Notes under the pieces: generated by a model | Seen by the model: the letters and a program-made list of their open reading frames with translations, nothing else | The model's database searches: none | What the model was told of the DNA's origin: nothing | Translations under genes and position numbers: made by a program | Part shown: one piece after another, positions 33,860-44,492 of the stretch | Position numbering within the stretch: position 1 is the first letter of the stretch | How the letters are laid out: every line of letters starts with the position of its first letter | NCBI GenBank assembly: GCA_965196605.1 | Contig: CBDAKK010000008.1 | Span: 1 to 64,000, forward strand | Origin: CBDAKK01 sp965196605 | GTDB taxonomy: Bacteria; Spirochaetota; Spirochaetia; WTKD01; G963693115 | Length of the DNA: 64,000 bases | Direction of reading: 5' to 3'

Positions 33860-33877
33860 TAAGTTACATATAACTTA
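33860..33877. promoter_or_regulatory. Candidate operator, copy 1
   Basis: TAAGTTACATATAACTTA, a near-perfect palindrome (AAGTTA/TAACTT arms around CATA). It lies 52 bases upstream of the divergent membrane protein gene. Confidence 0.55.
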
Positions 33878-33958
33878 CAAGTCAAGTTTTTTTGTAATTG
33901 CTTGCTATGTAATAATTTATATGCTGTTTTTGTTTGTGTTTTCTCTGTAGTTCTGCTA

Positions 33959-33976
33959 TAAGTTACATATAACTTG
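33959..33976. promoter_or_regulatory. Candidate operator, copy 2
   Basis: TAAGTTACATATAACTTG, identical to copy 1 over 17 bases, starting 99 bases after it and 62 bases before the FxsA-like start. The repetition of an unusual 17-mer within one divergent intergenic region suggests a regulator site. Confidence 0.55.
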
Positions 33977-34037
33977 CAGCATATTGTCGTAATTAATATA
34001 AATTATTCTTTTAGCTAATTGTGAGTAAAGCTTTTAT

Positions 34038-34481
34038 ATGAAGTGGTTTTTGACATCAAAAAAAATAACACAGTATTTTTATTTGCTTTTATTGCTCACT
34101 ACTATATTCTTCTTGGATCTTTATCTTTTTTCTATCTTATTGCAGTACTATGAAACACAATTGTTGCTTATTATTATGGGGTTATTGTGCGGTATTGGGG
34201 CATTATTAACGCTCAATAGCATAGCCGCGCGTATTAAAGTAATGCAGAAAAATGCGTATACCGCTACGGTTTTGTATAAACGTTTTTCAGAGGTGCTTGT
34301 GTTGTCTGTTGGTGGAACATTGATGGTATTGCCGGGTTTTGTAACATGCGCCTTAGGTCTTGTGCTTTATATAAAACCCGTGAGATTGTTATGTGCTCAT
34401 TTTTTTTATAAAAGACACAAAGATTTTCTTATAAAATTATTCTCACTATTTTTAATTGATATAATTTCGAAGCATAAATAA
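34038..34481 (+). CDS. FxsA-like membrane protein
   Basis: 147 residues with three or four membrane segments. The C-terminal part SVGGTLMVLPGFVTCALGLV followed by LYIKPVR matches the FxsA signature (GG.L.xxPGFxTd.xGxxL..xPxR). FxsA is a cytoplasmic membrane protein whose overproduction eases F exclusion of phage T7 in E. coli; its normal job is unknown. Divergent from the two membrane genes. Confidence 0.7.
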   Translation: MKWFLTSKKITQYFYLLLLLTTIFFLDLYLFSILLQYYETQLLLIIMGLLCGIGALLTLNSIAARIKVMQKNAYTATVLYKRFSEVLVLSVGGTLMVLPGFVTCALGLVLYIKPVRLLCAHFFYKRHKDFLIKLFSLFLIDIISKHK

Positions 34482-34814
34482 TTCAAATACGACAGTAAAG
34501 TAGTTACCACTCCAAAGAGGAGCAGCGTTGACACGGAAAGCGGACATCGAGAATATCTTTGAGGCATGCAAAGGCTGCTGTTGGAGATGAGTCGCCGAAA
34601 ATAAAGACTTCACAATGGCATAAGGTATACTCATATTTTCTTTTTTGTATCTTTCATGCGGTGAAATTTTGTAACGAACGCAGAGGTATAGAGTGATTTG
34701 CATCTATTTTTTGTTGTATTTCTAACATGTTTTTCTTGTTAGTTAGTTTTTATTGGAAACACCTTCTTTACTTGTCGCGGTAGTTATTTATTATTTCTGG
34801 ATGTAAAAAAACAC
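34482..34814. other. Intergenic region without a supported gene
   Basis: 333 bases. A minus-strand frame of 83 codons (34703-34452) exists but has no ribosome binding site or recognisable composition. I see no RNA gene or strong hairpin. Confidence 0.4.
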
Positions 34815-34843
34815 TTGACGAAATGTTGCAGTAATAGTATATT
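34815..34843 (+). promoter_or_regulatory. Sigma-70-type promoter of the giant lipoprotein gene
   Basis: TTGACG (34815-34820), 17-bp spacer, TATATT (34838-34843). Transcription would start near 34850, about 50 bases before the ATG at 34901. CAGGAG at 34887-34892 is the ribosome binding site. Confidence 0.75.
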
Positions 34844-34900
34844 ACATATAGGCAATTGTCTAGAATTATTTGAGTAATACTTTATTCAGGAGCAACGATT

Positions 34901-37900
34901 ATGAATATTACATGTAATGTAAAGGTGAGATTATTTTTAATAAGTAGCATAATTTTATTTTTGTTAGGGTGTCCGCCCCCCCCCCAGAAAAACCAGAGCC
35001 CCTTTGGGGACCAGAAAAGGGTTCGTCGAAAGATATAAGCACAAAATTGATAGGAACAACATTTGCGTTTAAGAAAGCCAGTGTAACCGAAAGTCTTGTA
35101 AAAGGTAAAGATATATTTGTACAGCGACTTCATGTGACACGAGACGCGAATGATACTATGCCTATTTTGATTACGGTAAGGCCTCTTAAGAAATCATTAG
35201 CAACAAGAGTGAAGATAAACGGTAGTGAAAATGCAGTGGTGTATAAAGAGAAGGAGCCTTTGAAGCTTGAAGGGCTGGTTCCGGGCGGCGTGTTTAGAAT
35301 TATTGCAAAAAAAGCAGGGTCTGAGAAATATCATGGAGAAGAAAAAGCATACGTATTGATTATTGAAGGGATGAAGGGAGAAAACTTGGGTTTCATAACT
35401 TTAGAGGCAGTGTATGACCCAGTGAATTTAAACATTTTTAATGAACAATATATTGTTGCGCAACTAACAACGCAAAGGAAAGACCTTAGCGGTTATGGTA
35501 TAAGGGATGTGATAAGTTATCAGGGAAATCCGGTAGTAGTTTGGGAGAGTGCGCAGAAGGGATTTAAGATAGAAAGAGTGGGCGAAGCGTGGTATGGCGT
35601 ACAGTTTGGGAGCAGTGATGTCGGGCAATCATTAAAGCGAGCACATGTTCGGTTTAAAGTTAATCCTGGGGAAGGAGGGGCATTGAGTCCTGTGAGTGGT
35701 AGTACTCCGCTTGTTATGACCTATGCACCTGACGGAGCATTTGGAAGTGCTGCAATAAAGAAGGCCGTTACAGGAGCCTTTACAACTCGTAGTGGATTTG
35801 CAATATTGAATGCAGAAATGGTCAAGGGGCAAGACACAAAAGGAAATGCAGCGCAGATATTGGCATGGGAAGAGAATGGAAAGAGTTTAAAGGTACAAAA
35901 TGCAGGGGAAGCAGCGTACAAAATTACGTTTGGGGCGACAAACTACCAAAGCAAAGATATCCAGATTGATTTTAAGGTTACAAAAGGAGTGATGAGTGAT
36001 AAGGTGACAGGGAAGGCTCATACAGCGGTTTATGCAGATGGTGAGACCTACAATGAAGGTGATTTATTGGGGATGATAGAGGGTGAGCCAGAAGGTACCA
36101 GTATTAATACGTTGATGATGGGTAATGGTAGTAGCGTAGAAATTGTAGGAGTGGATAAGAAGAGCGTTACACACAAGAGAGCAGGAAGTGCGAAGGTTAG
36201 GGTAACCCTTGAGCATAGGAATTATGAGAATAGAGAGGTAGAGATACATTTTAACATTCTTTTTGGGAAGGGGAAGCAGGCATCGAAAGTAGAGTTGTTC
36301 TCGGATAAAGAGGCATGGGGGACTGGGATACGTATAAGGAATTACAATGCAGGGAAGTATGAGTATCAATTAATACCAGATAATACGGAAGTTAGAATTA
36401 ATAATAGTGGAGTAATAAGCGCAACGGCGCCATATAAGGGAGTGATATGGCGTCGAATAAAGAAAACACAGACACATGCTCAGTCAGATTGGTCGGATAC
36501 GGTGAATATTGAGTTTACGAGGAAAGAGCAGGGAGCGTTAGAGTTCGCGAGTCCAGCGCAGGATCAGCCGTGGAATGGAGGTGGAGTAGCGCTAAGTCTT
36601 GCGAAAGATAAGGCGGGTGCTGGTAGTGGTGACTTGAGGTATAGTGTAGATCTAAACAAAACTACGGCAGAGGATGCACGGGTAAGCGCTAGTGGAGTAG
36701 TGAGTGCAAGTGGTCCTGGTAAGGTAGCAGTGAAGGTTACGAAAAGGGGAGATGATAAGTATCAGGAGAAGGTTTCGGATAATGTAACGATAAGGTTTGC
36801 TGTAGGGGCGTTTTCTAGTAATGTGAAAGGTAGAACAGAAACGGTAGCGTACAATGCAGGGACGACTTATGACACAACAGCCTTGTTAGGACTTATAGAC
36901 AATGTTCCCGATAAAACCGAGATAGCGTCTATTAGTCGTAATAGTGGAACGAGTGTGAATGTTGACATGCAAAACAAGAAAGTGAATCATGCGGGAGTAG
37001 GCAAAAGTAGGGTAAAGGTAGAGTTACAGAATCCGAAGTATAGTCCGAAACTGGTCTATATAAGTTTTGAAATACAGAGTCAAGGACAGGTTAAGCCGAG
37101 CCCAGTGACATTATCGCAGTCTTCGGTAGCGTGGGGAACAGATGTAACAATAACGGATAGGGATTACGATACAAACAAGTATGAGTATCAGTTAAAAAGC
37201 ACTGGAGGAAGAGGAGCATCGCTTCGTGGTAGAGTAATAAGCGCGAATGGTGGTCCCGGCGCAGCGACGATATGGCGACGCTTAAAGGCAACGAAGACGC
37301 ATAGTGCATCGCTGTTGTCGGATAGTGTGACTGTTACTTTTACAAAGCGGGATCAAGGTGAACTGCAAATAGCGTCGCCTGTATCACAGCCATGGAATCA
37401 AGGCGTAAGCCTTGGCCTTGTACAAGGTAAAACTGGCAGTGGCACGGGAAAGTTTAAGTATGAGCAAGTTTTAAGTGGCACAACAGCATTAGGAGCGATA
37501 GTAACACGTGACGGCGTGGTTACGGCGAAAGGTCCGGGTACTGTGAGGGTAAAGGTTACCAAAGCAACGGATGCACAATACAATGCAAAGACTTCTGCAA
37601 CCATTAGCGTTACTTTTACAAAGCGGGATCAAGGTGAACTGCAAATAGCGTCGTCTGTATCACGGCCATGGAATCAAGGCGTAAGCCTTGGCCTTGTACA
37701 AGGTAAAACTGGCAGTGGCACGGGAAAGTTTAAGTATGAGCAAGTTTTAAGTGACACAACAGCATTAGGAGCGATAGTAACACGTGACGGCGTGGTTACG
37801 GCGAAAGGTCCGGGTACTGTGAGGGTAAAGGTTACCAAAGCAACGGATGCACAATACAATGCAAAGACTTCTGCAACCATTAGCGTTACTTTTACAAAGC

Positions 37901-40575
37901 GGGATCAAGGTGAGCTGCAAATAGCGTCGTCTGTATCACGGCCATGGAATCAAGGCGTAAGCCTTGGCCTTGTACAAGGTAAAACTGGCAGTGGCACGGG
38001 AAAGTTTAAGTATGAGCAAGTTTTAAGTGGCACAACAGCATTAGGAGCGATAGTAACACGTGACGGCGTGGTTACGGCGAAATGTCCGGGTATTGTGAGG
38101 GTAAAGGTTACGAGGTTGGGAGATGGTAAGTATAACGCGAAGGAGTCGAATAGTGTAAGAGTAGAGTTTAAGAAAGCGGCGTTTGGTCTTAATGTAACAG
38201 GGAGAACAGAAACGGTAGCGTACAAGGCAGGGATAACTTATGTCGAAAATGACTTGTTGGGATTTATAGACCATGAGCCAACGGGAACCAGCATAGCGTC
38301 TATTAGGCTTAAAGGAAATGGAAGCAGTGTGAAGATTGACACGCAAAACAAGACGGTGAGCCATGCCGGTGTAGGTACAAGTACTGTAGTAGTGCAATTG
38401 AGTAATCCGAAGTATAACCCTAAAACCGTAGAGATAAAGTTTGAACTACAAGCGTTAAGACAGAATAAGCCGGGTCCAGTGACATTATCGCAGTCTAAGG
38501 TAGCGTGGGGAACAGATGTAACAATAAATGATTACAAGGCTAGTAAGTATGAATATGAGTTACAATCAACGAGTGGAGGCGTGAAGCGTAATGGTCAAAA
38601 AATAAGCGCGAATGGTGGGCCCGGCACAGCGACGATACAGCGACGTTTAAGGGCAACGAAGACGCATGGTGCATCAGCTTGGTCGGATGATGATGTGAAG
38701 GTTGAGTTTACGAAGAAAGCACAGGGAGTGTTAGAGCTAGCGAGTCCGTCATCGGTTGGTCCGTGGGATCAGAGTGTACAGCTGAGTTTTGTGCAAGGCA
38801 AGGCTGGTGATGGTAATGGTAGCTTGAAGTATATTGTAGACACGCAGAAAACTACGGCTGAGCAAGGGCAGGTAAGTAATAGTGGAGAAGTGAGTGCGAG
38901 AGGTCCCGGTAATGTAGTAGTAAAGGTTACAAAGGCAGGAGATGTTTTGTACACACCGAAAACTTCAAAAGAAGTCCTGGTGAGTTTTGACAAAGTCACG
39001 CTACCTGATGTGAAAGGAGTAAAAGGTTACATAAAAGCAGCTGGAAGTACTAGCCTTAAAAGGACTTTTCAATATATTTGGGGAGATTACAGTTTTTTTG
39101 GCTCAGCGAAAAGTGTATATGATGCTGCTAATATTGCAGTGAATTTTGGTGTAAACTTCTCTAATAATCTTAAGTTAAAGAATGACAGTTCTGTTAAGAA
39201 CATGGTTACGATTGATAATAATAAGCAAGAAATTGAATTCAATGATTATCCACTGAAAACAGTTTGGTTTGAGCTTATCTTAAGTCATAAGAAGTATCAT
39301 ACAAAAACAGTAGGCTTCGGGGTTGATGTTGTTAAAAGCGATATGTCTTATCTTTTTCCAAAAGGTAAGAGCGCCCAGAGGTCATTCAAAGTTTCTGATA
39401 AGTATGACTCGAATACAACTTATGATGAGGCTTACTTGTTGAAGATGATGGGAGTTGCGATTGATGGAATGACGCTTGCGGACATGAAGGTGGAGAAATC
39501 AACTGGTGGGAAAGCTAGTGTGAAAGTTAGTAATAATACTGTGAGTCATTTGGGAGTCGGTCGTACGCTTGTTAAGGCGACTTTGAAGCAGAAATTTTAT
39601 AAGGATGAGGTAGTTGAGATAACTTTTGATATTAGCAAGAATAATATGTCGAATGTTAAGTTTAAGACTACGACAAGGATTCCTACTTATACTGGCAGAA
39701 AGTATGATGAGCAATACATATTGAGTAAATTTATTACAGGTGTACCACAAGGTGCAACAATTAAAAAGATACACGGCTATAACCTCCCAGGAGATATACG
39801 AATACATATGCCGAATAATGGAAATGGGTATTCGCTTGAAGAGGTTGGAGCGGGAAGGGCCAATAACATTTTTAAATTCACCTTGTCTCATCCGTATTAC
39901 AATGACAACGAAGATGCTGTATTTAACATTGTTGTTGGCAAGGGTAGTATGAATGTCAGTGGTGTAGATAGAGTTGTTGCTTATGATGGTAAAAGATATA
40001 ATGAGCAAGATATATTGGATAGGTTTATTAAGAATAAACCTTCGGGTATAAAAATTAGCTCTATCTCCAGTTCTAATCCTAATGTAATAGTGGTAAATGG
40101 TGATAATAGCATTCGAGAACTCAAAGCAGGAACTGCTAAGGTTACGGTTACGTTGTCGCATCCAGGGTATATTGATAAAAAAGTTACGTTTACGCTACAG
40201 ATCTCTCGCGCACATCGAAGTGCCGACTCGTTGAAGAAGTTAAACCCATCTTCGGATATACCGAGTGCTTACGAAAGCAGCTATCTTACTATGCTTGGGC
40301 CTGATGATCGAAGTCACAAACCTCATGTAATGGCTGACCATGCGAATTTGTCAGACTTTTCCTTTAGTACTGACTTTGAATATCAGTTTGTATCGGTGAA
40401 AGATTTTATTTCGGGTAAGCCTGCATATAAGTTTGTAAAACATGGAAATCCTCAAATACAATCGGCGCATGGTAATAGCGGTGGATCGATTAAAATTAGA
40501 AGGCGTTACCCGCAAACTGATAGGTTAAAAGCCTCACGGTGGTCAGAGTGGCTCTATATAAATTTTTACAGATAA
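34901..40575 (+). CDS. Giant phase-variable surface lipoprotein with Ig-like repeats, currently out of frame
   Basis: Translation from ATG 34901 gives a lipoprotein signal peptide ending FLLGC (Cys24) then Pro25. A C10 tract at 34976-34985 follows, and this frame stops at 35036 (45 residues). The long frame (34969-40575, about 1867 residues) starts within the tract in another register. It would be joined to the signal peptide if the tract had 8 or 11 Cs. The protein is strand-rich, with repeated ~85-95-residue units: PVTLSQSKVAWGTDVTI modules with SANGGPGTATI, modules beginning TGRTETVAYKAGITY, and GELQIAS..PWNQGVSLGLV modules. This resembles bacterial Ig-like tandem proteins. The expected site is the cell surface. 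A promoter and ribosome binding site are intact, and a terminator follows. Confidence 0.85.
34976..34985 (+). repeat. C10 tract immediately after the lipobox (phase-variation switch)
   Basis: Ten consecutive Cs two codons after the lipid-accepting Cys. With n congruent to 2 modulo 3 (8 or 11) the giant lipoprotein is in frame; with 10 it is off. Confidence 0.85.
37339..38105 (+). repeat. Three near-identical 276-bp tandem repeats inside the giant lipoprotein
   Basis: Units start at 37339, 37615 and 37891, each 92 codons (FTKRDQGELQIASPVSQPWN onward). The first two are almost identical; differences are single bases such as ggc/gac. The third departs after about 215 bases into KCPGIVRVKVTRLGDGKYNA. 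The unit is a multiple of three, so copy number changes keep the frame. Confidence 0.9.
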
Positions 40576-40598
40576 GCTTTAATCCAGCATGAAGAGCA

Positions 40599-40632
40599 AA
40601 GTGGGCAGTTACAGTTACCTGCCCGCTTTTTT
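40599..40632 (+). terminator. Intrinsic terminator of the giant lipoprotein gene
   Basis: AGTGGGCAG, 10-nt loop, CTGCCCGCT, then a run of Ts, 24 bases after the stop. The terminator is intact, consistent with an active gene. Confidence 0.85.
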
Positions 40633-40751
40633 GTTATTGATGTATTATCGTAAGCACTTAGCAAAGCTATTTGCTACTCATATTTTTACAAACAGCTTCA
40701 CAAAAGTTTCAATATACAAACACGAATAATTCTTCAACTAAGCCGGAAAGT

Positions 40752-42209
40752 CTATAGCGTACCTTTGCGTATCATCTCCACTGTGCTACGTAACACCGAA
40801 TCAAATTCTAGGTTGAAAACCTCTATAATGTTTTTGTGCCTGTTGCGCGCAGAATGCAAGCTGCGCTTTATCAAGAAATCATCAATGTCTAGTTTTTGTT
40901 TTGTAAGCTCTTTTTTAAATAAGTGAAACATTTCTTCATTAGTTAGGTTGCTGTTCTTTTCTACAAAGTGCAATGCCATGTTTGCTTGTACCATTTTTTC
41001 TAAGTCACGTAGTTTTTCAGCATTGGCATTGTCATCCAAGTACTCGGGTTTTATTTCTACGTCGGGGCTCACTCCTTTTTTGTTTATAAAGGTGCCGCTT
41101 GGTGTGTAATATTGTGAAATAGTAATATTAATAAATCCTGATTCAAAGGCATTTACTGATTGAACGAGTCCTTTTCCGAAGGTGGTGCTACCTACAACCG
41201 TGCCGCGCCCGCGGTCTTTTATTGCTCCTGAGAATATTTCGGAGGCTGAAGCTGAACCTTTGTTAACAATGACGACCACTTTTTTGTTCTTGGGTATTAG
41301 CAGTGTGTCAGTAGAATGGTATACTTTGTTTTCTTTGGCGTCGCGCGCTTTGGTGCCAACAACAATTCCAGCTTCCAAAAATGCATCCGCAAGCTTTACC
41401 ACTGAACTCAGTGAACCTCCGGGGTTATTGCGTAAATCAACAATAAGCGTTTTGTAGTTTTTTTTGTTAATTTCTTTTATTGCTTTTTCAAAGTCTTGTG
41501 GTAGGTCTTGAGAAAAACTGCTTATGAAAAGGTACGCTATGTCGTCGTCTATAAAGTCGTATTCTAAGTTGATGTTGTTGATGATGGCGCGTACTATTTC
41601 TAGTGAAAATATTCTTGAGCCACGCTTAATAGTCAAGGTAACCTTGGTGCCCGGCTTTCCGCGCATAATTTTTACCGCTTCTAGGGTGGTGTAATTTGCA
41701 AGGCTTGTATTGTCTACGGAAAGTATGAGGTCTCCGGATAGAATTCCAAGGCGTTCTGCAGGGGTGCCACGAATGGGGGCTACGACCTTAATGTATGATG
41801 TATCTGTGTCATTATCAGTTCCAACATCTATACGTATGCCAAGTCCACCAAATTCTCCCGCAATGTTTTCGCTGTAGCGTTTTGCTTGTTCCGGGGTAAT
41901 AAAACTTGAATAGGGATCACCCAAATTTCCCATCATGCCGGAGAGTGAGCCGAAAAGCATTTTGTCAGTGTCGGGCTCTTGATAATAGTTTTCAAGTACG
42001 TAGTCATAAATTAATGACATGTCGCGTAAAAAACGTTTTTTTGCCGCATTTCTTTCTAGCAATGATAATGGCTTATTTTGCTTTTTAGTTGCGTTACTAT
42101 TATTGCTCGAAGACGAAAGCGTGGTGCTTTGTGCGTCTTGTGATTGAGCAAACCCATTCCATAGAGGAATGATAACCATGATGATAAAAACGGTGCGAAG
42201 AAGTTTCAT
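40752..42209 (-). CDS. ctpA: Carboxyl-terminal processing protease (S41 family)
   Basis: 485 residues with an N-terminal signal peptide. It has a ~40-residue Ser/Asn/Lys-rich linker, a PDZ domain (about 95-185, GGLGIRIDVGT; GILSGDLILSVDNTSLANYT) and an S41 catalytic core. LIVDLRNNPGGSLSSVVKLA, VIVNKGSASASEIFSGAIKD with the nucleophile Ser, and GSTTFGKGLVQ with the general-base Lys are present. It trims C-termini of periplasmic or outer-membrane proteins. Divergent from lgt with only 18 bases between start codons. Confidence 0.92.
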   Translation of the reverse strand: MKLLRTVFIIMVIIPLWNGFAQSQDAQSTTLSSSSNNSNATKKQNKPLSLLERNAAKKRFLRDMSLIYDYVLENYYQEPDTDKMLFGSLSGMMGNLGDPYSSFITPEQAKRYSENIAGEFGGLGIRIDVGTDNDTDTSYIKVVAPIRGTPAERLGILSGDLILSVDNTSLANYTTLEAVKIMRGKPGTKVTLTIKRGSRIFSLEIVRAIINNINLEYDFIDDDIAYLFISSFSQDLPQDFEKAIKEINKKNYKTLIVDLRNNPGGSLSSVVKLADAFLEAGIVVGTKARDAKENKVYHSTDTLLIPKNKKVVVIVNKGSASASEIFSGAIKDRGRGTVVGSTTFGKGLVQSVNAFESGFINITISQYYTPSGTFINKKGVSPDVEIKPEYLDDNANAEKLRDLEKMVQANMALHFVEKNSNLTNEEMFHLFKKELTKQKLDIDDFLIKRSLHSARNRHKNIIEVFNLEFDSVLRSTVEMIRKGTL

Positions 42210-42227
42210 ATTGAATATAATTATAAC

Positions 42228-43214
42228 ATGTTATATATCACATATCCACATTGGCTCTCTCCAGAGATTATTCCGGGTTTTCCTATTCGCTGGTATGGGC
42301 TTATGTATCTTTTTGCATTTGCTACGTGCTATGCATTTACGATATGGCAGCTGAAAAAGGATGAGCACCTTGGTTTTTTTGTGCCTCGTATTTCTAATGT
42401 TTTCTTTTGGGGAATTATAGGCTTGCTTTTGGGAGCTCGGTTTGTTTCAGAACTTGTTTATAGCCGAAATATTGGAATACTCATTAAGCCGTGGTTGTTG
42501 GTATGGCCTTTTGACAGCAACATGAATTTTGTGGGACTGCAGGGTATGAGTTATCATGGTGGACTTATTGGAGCTGCGGTTTTTGCTATTGTATATTGTG
42601 CTATTTCTCGCATGCCAACCTTAAAAATAGTCGATAGAATAGTCATTGGGGCTTCACTTGGTTATGGTTTTGGGCGTCTCGGTAATTTTGCAAATGGCGA
42701 ACTTTATGGCAGAATAACCTCGTCACCTTTTGGCATGCTCTTTCCCAATGCTGAGCGGCTGCCTTATGGCGATGTGCGCGTACAGGCTGTTGCTGACAAA
42801 GTTAGCATAGAACCCGATGCTTTTGGAATGGTTAATGTGCCGCGCCACCCTTCGCAGCTTTATGAAGCCTTCCTTGAAAGCATCCTCACTTTTATAATTC
42901 TCTTTGTTATTTATAAACTTATATGTCGCAGCAAGCATTACATGCCGGGCATGTTTGTGTTTTTGTATGTCATATGCTACAGCGTAGGTCGCTTTATAGC
43001 TGAATATTTTCGGCAGCCCGATGCAGGATTAGATTTTGTTATATCCCTTTCGGATGTTTCAAATCCGCGTTGGCTTTTGGTAAGTCCGTGGAATTTTACT
43101 ACTGGGCAGGTGTTTTCGTTTGTGTTAATTACAATAAGCATTGTGGGGCTTGTAATTATGAAAATGCTACATGCTTCTAAAAAGCGTAAAATGCTTTATG
43201 CTTCGTATAAATAA
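42228..43214 (+). CDS. lgt: Prolipoprotein diacylglyceryl transferase
   Basis: 328 residues, seven membrane segments. The hallmark FGRLGNFANGELYG (signature R-x-G-N-F-x-N-x-E) is present, as is GMSYHGGLIGAAVFA with the essential His. HPSQLYEAFLES is also conserved. It adds diacylglycerol to the lipobox Cys, the first step for the many lipoproteins in this window. It is slightly longer than the E. coli enzyme, with an insertion near RLPYGDVRVQAVADKVSIEP. Followed 15 bases later by an acyltransferase, so the two may be coexpressed. Confidence 0.95.
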   Translation: MLYITYPHWLSPEIIPGFPIRWYGLMYLFAFATCYAFTIWQLKKDEHLGFFVPRISNVFFWGIIGLLLGARFVSELVYSRNIGILIKPWLLVWPFDSNMNFVGLQGMSYHGGLIGAAVFAIVYCAISRMPTLKIVDRIVIGASLGYGFGRLGNFANGELYGRITSSPFGMLFPNAERLPYGDVRVQAVADKVSIEPDAFGMVNVPRHPSQLYEAFLESILTFIILFVIYKLICRSKHYMPGMFVFLYVICYSVGRFIAEYFRQPDAGLDFVISLSDVSNPRWLLVSPWNFTTGQVFSFVLITISIVGLVIMKMLHASKKRKMLYASYK

Positions 43215-43229
43215 ACCTACGCCCCCTAC

Positions 43230-44492
43230 ATGAATAAAAAGCGCTATCGACATCTAACTTATAATGCATTTATTGTAAAAGTAGCACGATGGTTTGTGGT
43301 TCCTTGTTTGCGGTGGTTCTTTCGTATTTCAGCAAGGGGTTTGAAGAGCTTGGCTGTAAAGCCTCCATATATAGTACTTGCGCAGCATGCAAGCGTTTGG
43401 GATCCCCTTGTCTACAATGCGTATATAAAGGTGCCTTTGCACTTTGTGGTTTCAGACTCGCAGTTTCGCGTGCCTTTTATGAGACGCGTCTTGGGGCTTG
43501 TGGGGAGCATTGCAAAAAAAAAGTCAGCTATAGATATGAATGCAGTTTTAGAGATCATGCATGTTCTTAAAGCGCGTAAAGAAGCCTTGTGTATATTCCC
43601 TGAGGGGGTGAACACATGGGACGGGTGTTCTTTTGAAATGGTGGAGTCAACCGCAAAGCTTATAAAACGCATGCAAATTCCTGTAATATGTGCGCGTTCT
43701 CATGGAGCGTATTTGTCTCGCCCTCGCTGGGGGCGTGGTGCACGGCGTGGTATGTGGCGCGTGCATTATGAGCTTTCTTTAACGCCTCAGCGTATTAAAA
43801 GCTTGAGTGAAGAAGCTATTTTGGAGTATGTAAAAAAAGGGCTTTATAATGATGAGTATGAAAACCAGCGTATAAATAAAACTTCTTTTATTTCTTCTCA
43901 ATCAGCGGAATATATAGAGCGGGTTTTGTTTGCTTGCCCCTATTGCGAAACAGTGCAAAGCCTTGTTTCGGAACAGACATGCTTTTCTTGTCGAGTGTGT
44001 TGCAATATGTGGAGGTTTCGTTCGGACGGTTTTATACAGAGGCGTAGGCATGGTCCGCTTGCGCAGAGAAACCTAAGCGATGTGGAAATGCATATTACTA
44101 CTGTTGCACAATGGAATGCGTGGCAGCAAGGATTCTTGGAGCATCTCTTGGAACAACAATGGGCTGGGCAAGCCTCAGCGATATTTTACGATGAGGATGT
44201 GCGGCTTTTTTGGGGGGAAAAGCGCTTGGTATATGGCGGCATATGTGGTGCATGCGAACTTACTCATGACGAGTTTGTTTTTACTCCGTATGGTGGGGGG
44301 AGGCGTGGTTTAGAAAAAAGTGTATTGCGCATTGAAATTTCAGACATGAAAAGTAGTAATGTGCAAAACAATGAAAAATTTGAATGGACTTCCTCGCGGG
44401 GGCTTACCTATGAGCTTAGTTCTAAAAACCCGCGTGTCAATATGTATAAGTATATGTGTGCGCTCAAGCTTTTACAAAATAAGCGGGTATGA
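43230..44492 (+). CDS. PlsC-like acyltransferase with C-terminal zinc ribbon
   Basis: 420 residues. The N-terminal 210 residues form a PlsC/LPLAT domain: LAQHASVWDPLVY with HX4D, AIDMNAVLEIM, and LCIFPEGVNTWDG with the FPEG motif. It transfers acyl groups, probably to lysophosphatidate, at the inner membrane. The C-terminal part, unlike standard PlsC, starts with a four-Cys ribbon (ACPYCETV...CFSCRVCCNM, residues about 235-258) and a ~150-residue region of unknown fold. The start of the downstream methyltransferase overlaps its stop by four bases. Confidence 0.8.
   Translation: MNKKRYRHLTYNAFIVKVARWFVVPCLRWFFRISARGLKSLAVKPPYIVLAQHASVWDPLVYNAYIKVPLHFVVSDSQFRVPFMRRVLGLVGSIAKKKSAIDMNAVLEIMHVLKARKEALCIFPEGVNTWDGCSFEMVESTAKLIKRMQIPVICARSHGAYLSRPRWGRGARRGMWRVHYELSLTPQRIKSLSEEAILEYVKKGLYNDEYENQRINKTSFISSQSAEYIERVLFACPYCETVQSLVSEQTCFSCRVCCNMWRFRSDGFIQRRRHGPLAQRNLSDVEMHITTVAQWNAWQQGFLEHLLEQQWAGQASAIFYDEDVRLFWGEKRLVYGGICGACELTHDEFVFTPYGGGRRGLEKSVLRIEISDMKSSNVQNNEKFEWTSSRGLTYELSSKNPRVNMYKYMCALKLLQNKRV

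Noticed and set aside
34452..34703. 83-codon minus-strand gene
   Set aside because: No ribosome binding site or recognisable domain, and it overlaps the FxsA-like gene's end.
37398..38225. Minus-strand repeated ORFs in the giant lipoprotein region
   Set aside because: They are shadows of the 276-bp tandem repeats on the opposite strand.
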